Positions 63,661-64,000 of a DNA stretch of 64,000 bases are shown here, in pieces. Position numbers and translations under genes: made by a program. How positions within the stretch are numbered: position 1 is the first letter of the stretch; each line of letters opens with the position of its first letter. Source of the stretch: Sphingomonas jinjuensis (GTDB taxonomy: Bacteria > Pseudomonadota > Alphaproteobacteria > Sphingomonadales > Sphingomonadaceae); NCBI RefSeq assembly GCF_014197105.1, contig NZ_JACIEV010000004.1:342859-406858 (forward strand), read 5' to 3'. The notes under the pieces are model-generated. The model worked only from the letters and a program-made list of their open reading frames with translations, ran no database searches and was not told where the DNA came from.

Positions 63661-64000
63661 TGACCTGCTCCCCGTTTTCAGGCCGCTGATAAGTTAGCTT
63701 CGGTGTCCTTATGCCCTTGTCGGGGGCGGTTGGTGAACTCGGCGGGCGCCATGCCGCCGAGGCTGCTGTGCGGACGCACGGTGTTGTAGTCCGTCCGCCA
63801 TGCCTCGATGATCCGTCTCGCCGCAGCCAGCGGGGGGAAGAGATGCTCGTTCAGGCACTCGTCGCGCAAGCGACCATTGAACGATTCCACGAAGCCGTTC
63901 TGCTGCGGCTTGCCCGGAGCGATGTAATGCCATTCGACCCCGGTGTCTTGGCACCAAGCCAGAATGGCATGACTGGTCAGTTCGGTTCCGTTGTCGCTGA
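63661..64000 (-). mobile_element. IS3-family insertion sequence, partial (runs off the window)
   Basis: The probable end starts TGACCTGCTCCCC at 63661, directly after unrelated sequence, and contains the C-terminal part of a transposase. The rest of the element lies beyond the window, so target duplication and the other end cannot be checked. Confidence 0.75.
63678..64000 (-). CDS. IS3-family transposase OrfB, C-terminal part
   Basis: The frame is open to the window edge. It starts [15 protein letters not shown], with the second catalytic Asp, continues [20 protein letters not shown] then [10 protein letters not shown] with the catalytic Glu (the E of FVESFNGRL), and ends [19 protein letters not shown] and EANLSAA. 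This is the integrase core of IS3-family (IS407-like) OrfB. All visible residues are intact, so the element could be active if complete outside the window. Confidence 0.92.
   Translation of the reverse strand, partial: SDNGTELTSHAILAWCQDTGVEWHYIAPGKPQQNGFVESFNGRLRDECLNEHLFPPLAAARRIIEAWRTDYNTVRPHSSLGGMAPAEFTNRPRQGHKDTEANLSAA

Overview
The window looks like chromosomal DNA of a sphingomonad (Sphingomonadales, Alphaproteobacteria). It is GC-rich, with dense and often overlapping genes, several TonB-dependent receptors, and a secreted protein ending in a PEPxxWA-CTERM signal typical of Sphingomonas. The ampR/B3 metallo-beta-lactamase pair and the EcfG-like promoter also fit. No rRNA, tRNA or CRISPR array was seen. 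All names rest on reading the sequence and on remembered family features; no database search was run.

Layout. 0-3.2 kb: end of a type-B carboxylesterase, a short Hsp70-like ATPase and a phospholipase-D-like protein. 3.2-7.7 kb: an ABC ATPase operon with a permease fused to an M1-type peptidase. 7.8-11 kb: two exported peptidase-like enzymes (M24 and DUF885). 11-12.8 kb: a divergent ampR / subclass B3 metallo-beta-lactamase locus. 12.8-16.2 kb: an MHS-type carboxylate transporter and a yjcH-actP acetate uptake pair. 16.3-18.3 kb: an overlapping operon of serine acetyltransferase, class I amidotransferase and a small lipoprotein. 18.3-20.5 kb: a spermidine-synthase-like methyltransferase, a cold shock protein and a TMEM175-type channel.

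20.5-37.7 kb is a large catabolic-looking region. It has two type-B carboxylesterases, two TonB receptors, an acyl-CoA synthetase, TetR, AraC and FCD-type GntR regulators, a GMC oxidoreductase, an MFS transporter, a GlcD-like FAD dehydrogenase and an SDR. Five copies of a 13-bp palindromic motif (CCTTTCNGATAGG) stand in three promoters of this region and define a probable local regulon. The gene set partly recalls the sphingomonad polyethylene-glycol (peg) operon, but the substrate is unknown.

37.8-45 kb: a four-gene overlapping operon TspO - DCC protein - DUF427 - class II photolyase; a coupled small protein and chemoreceptor with an unusual histidine-rich membrane sensor; and catalase-peroxidase KatG. 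45.3-63.6 kb is bracketed by two decayed IS6-family ends in the same orientation. It holds a 1548-aa secreted RTX nuclease, a PEP-CTERM protein, a LysR/TonB-receptor deletion scar, a Na+/H+ antiporter, an FMN reductase, a PAS-LuxR regulator, a stress-type cluster with an EcfG-like promoter, a PoxB-like enzyme and a probably inactive HNH protein. The window ends inside an IS3-family transposase gene.
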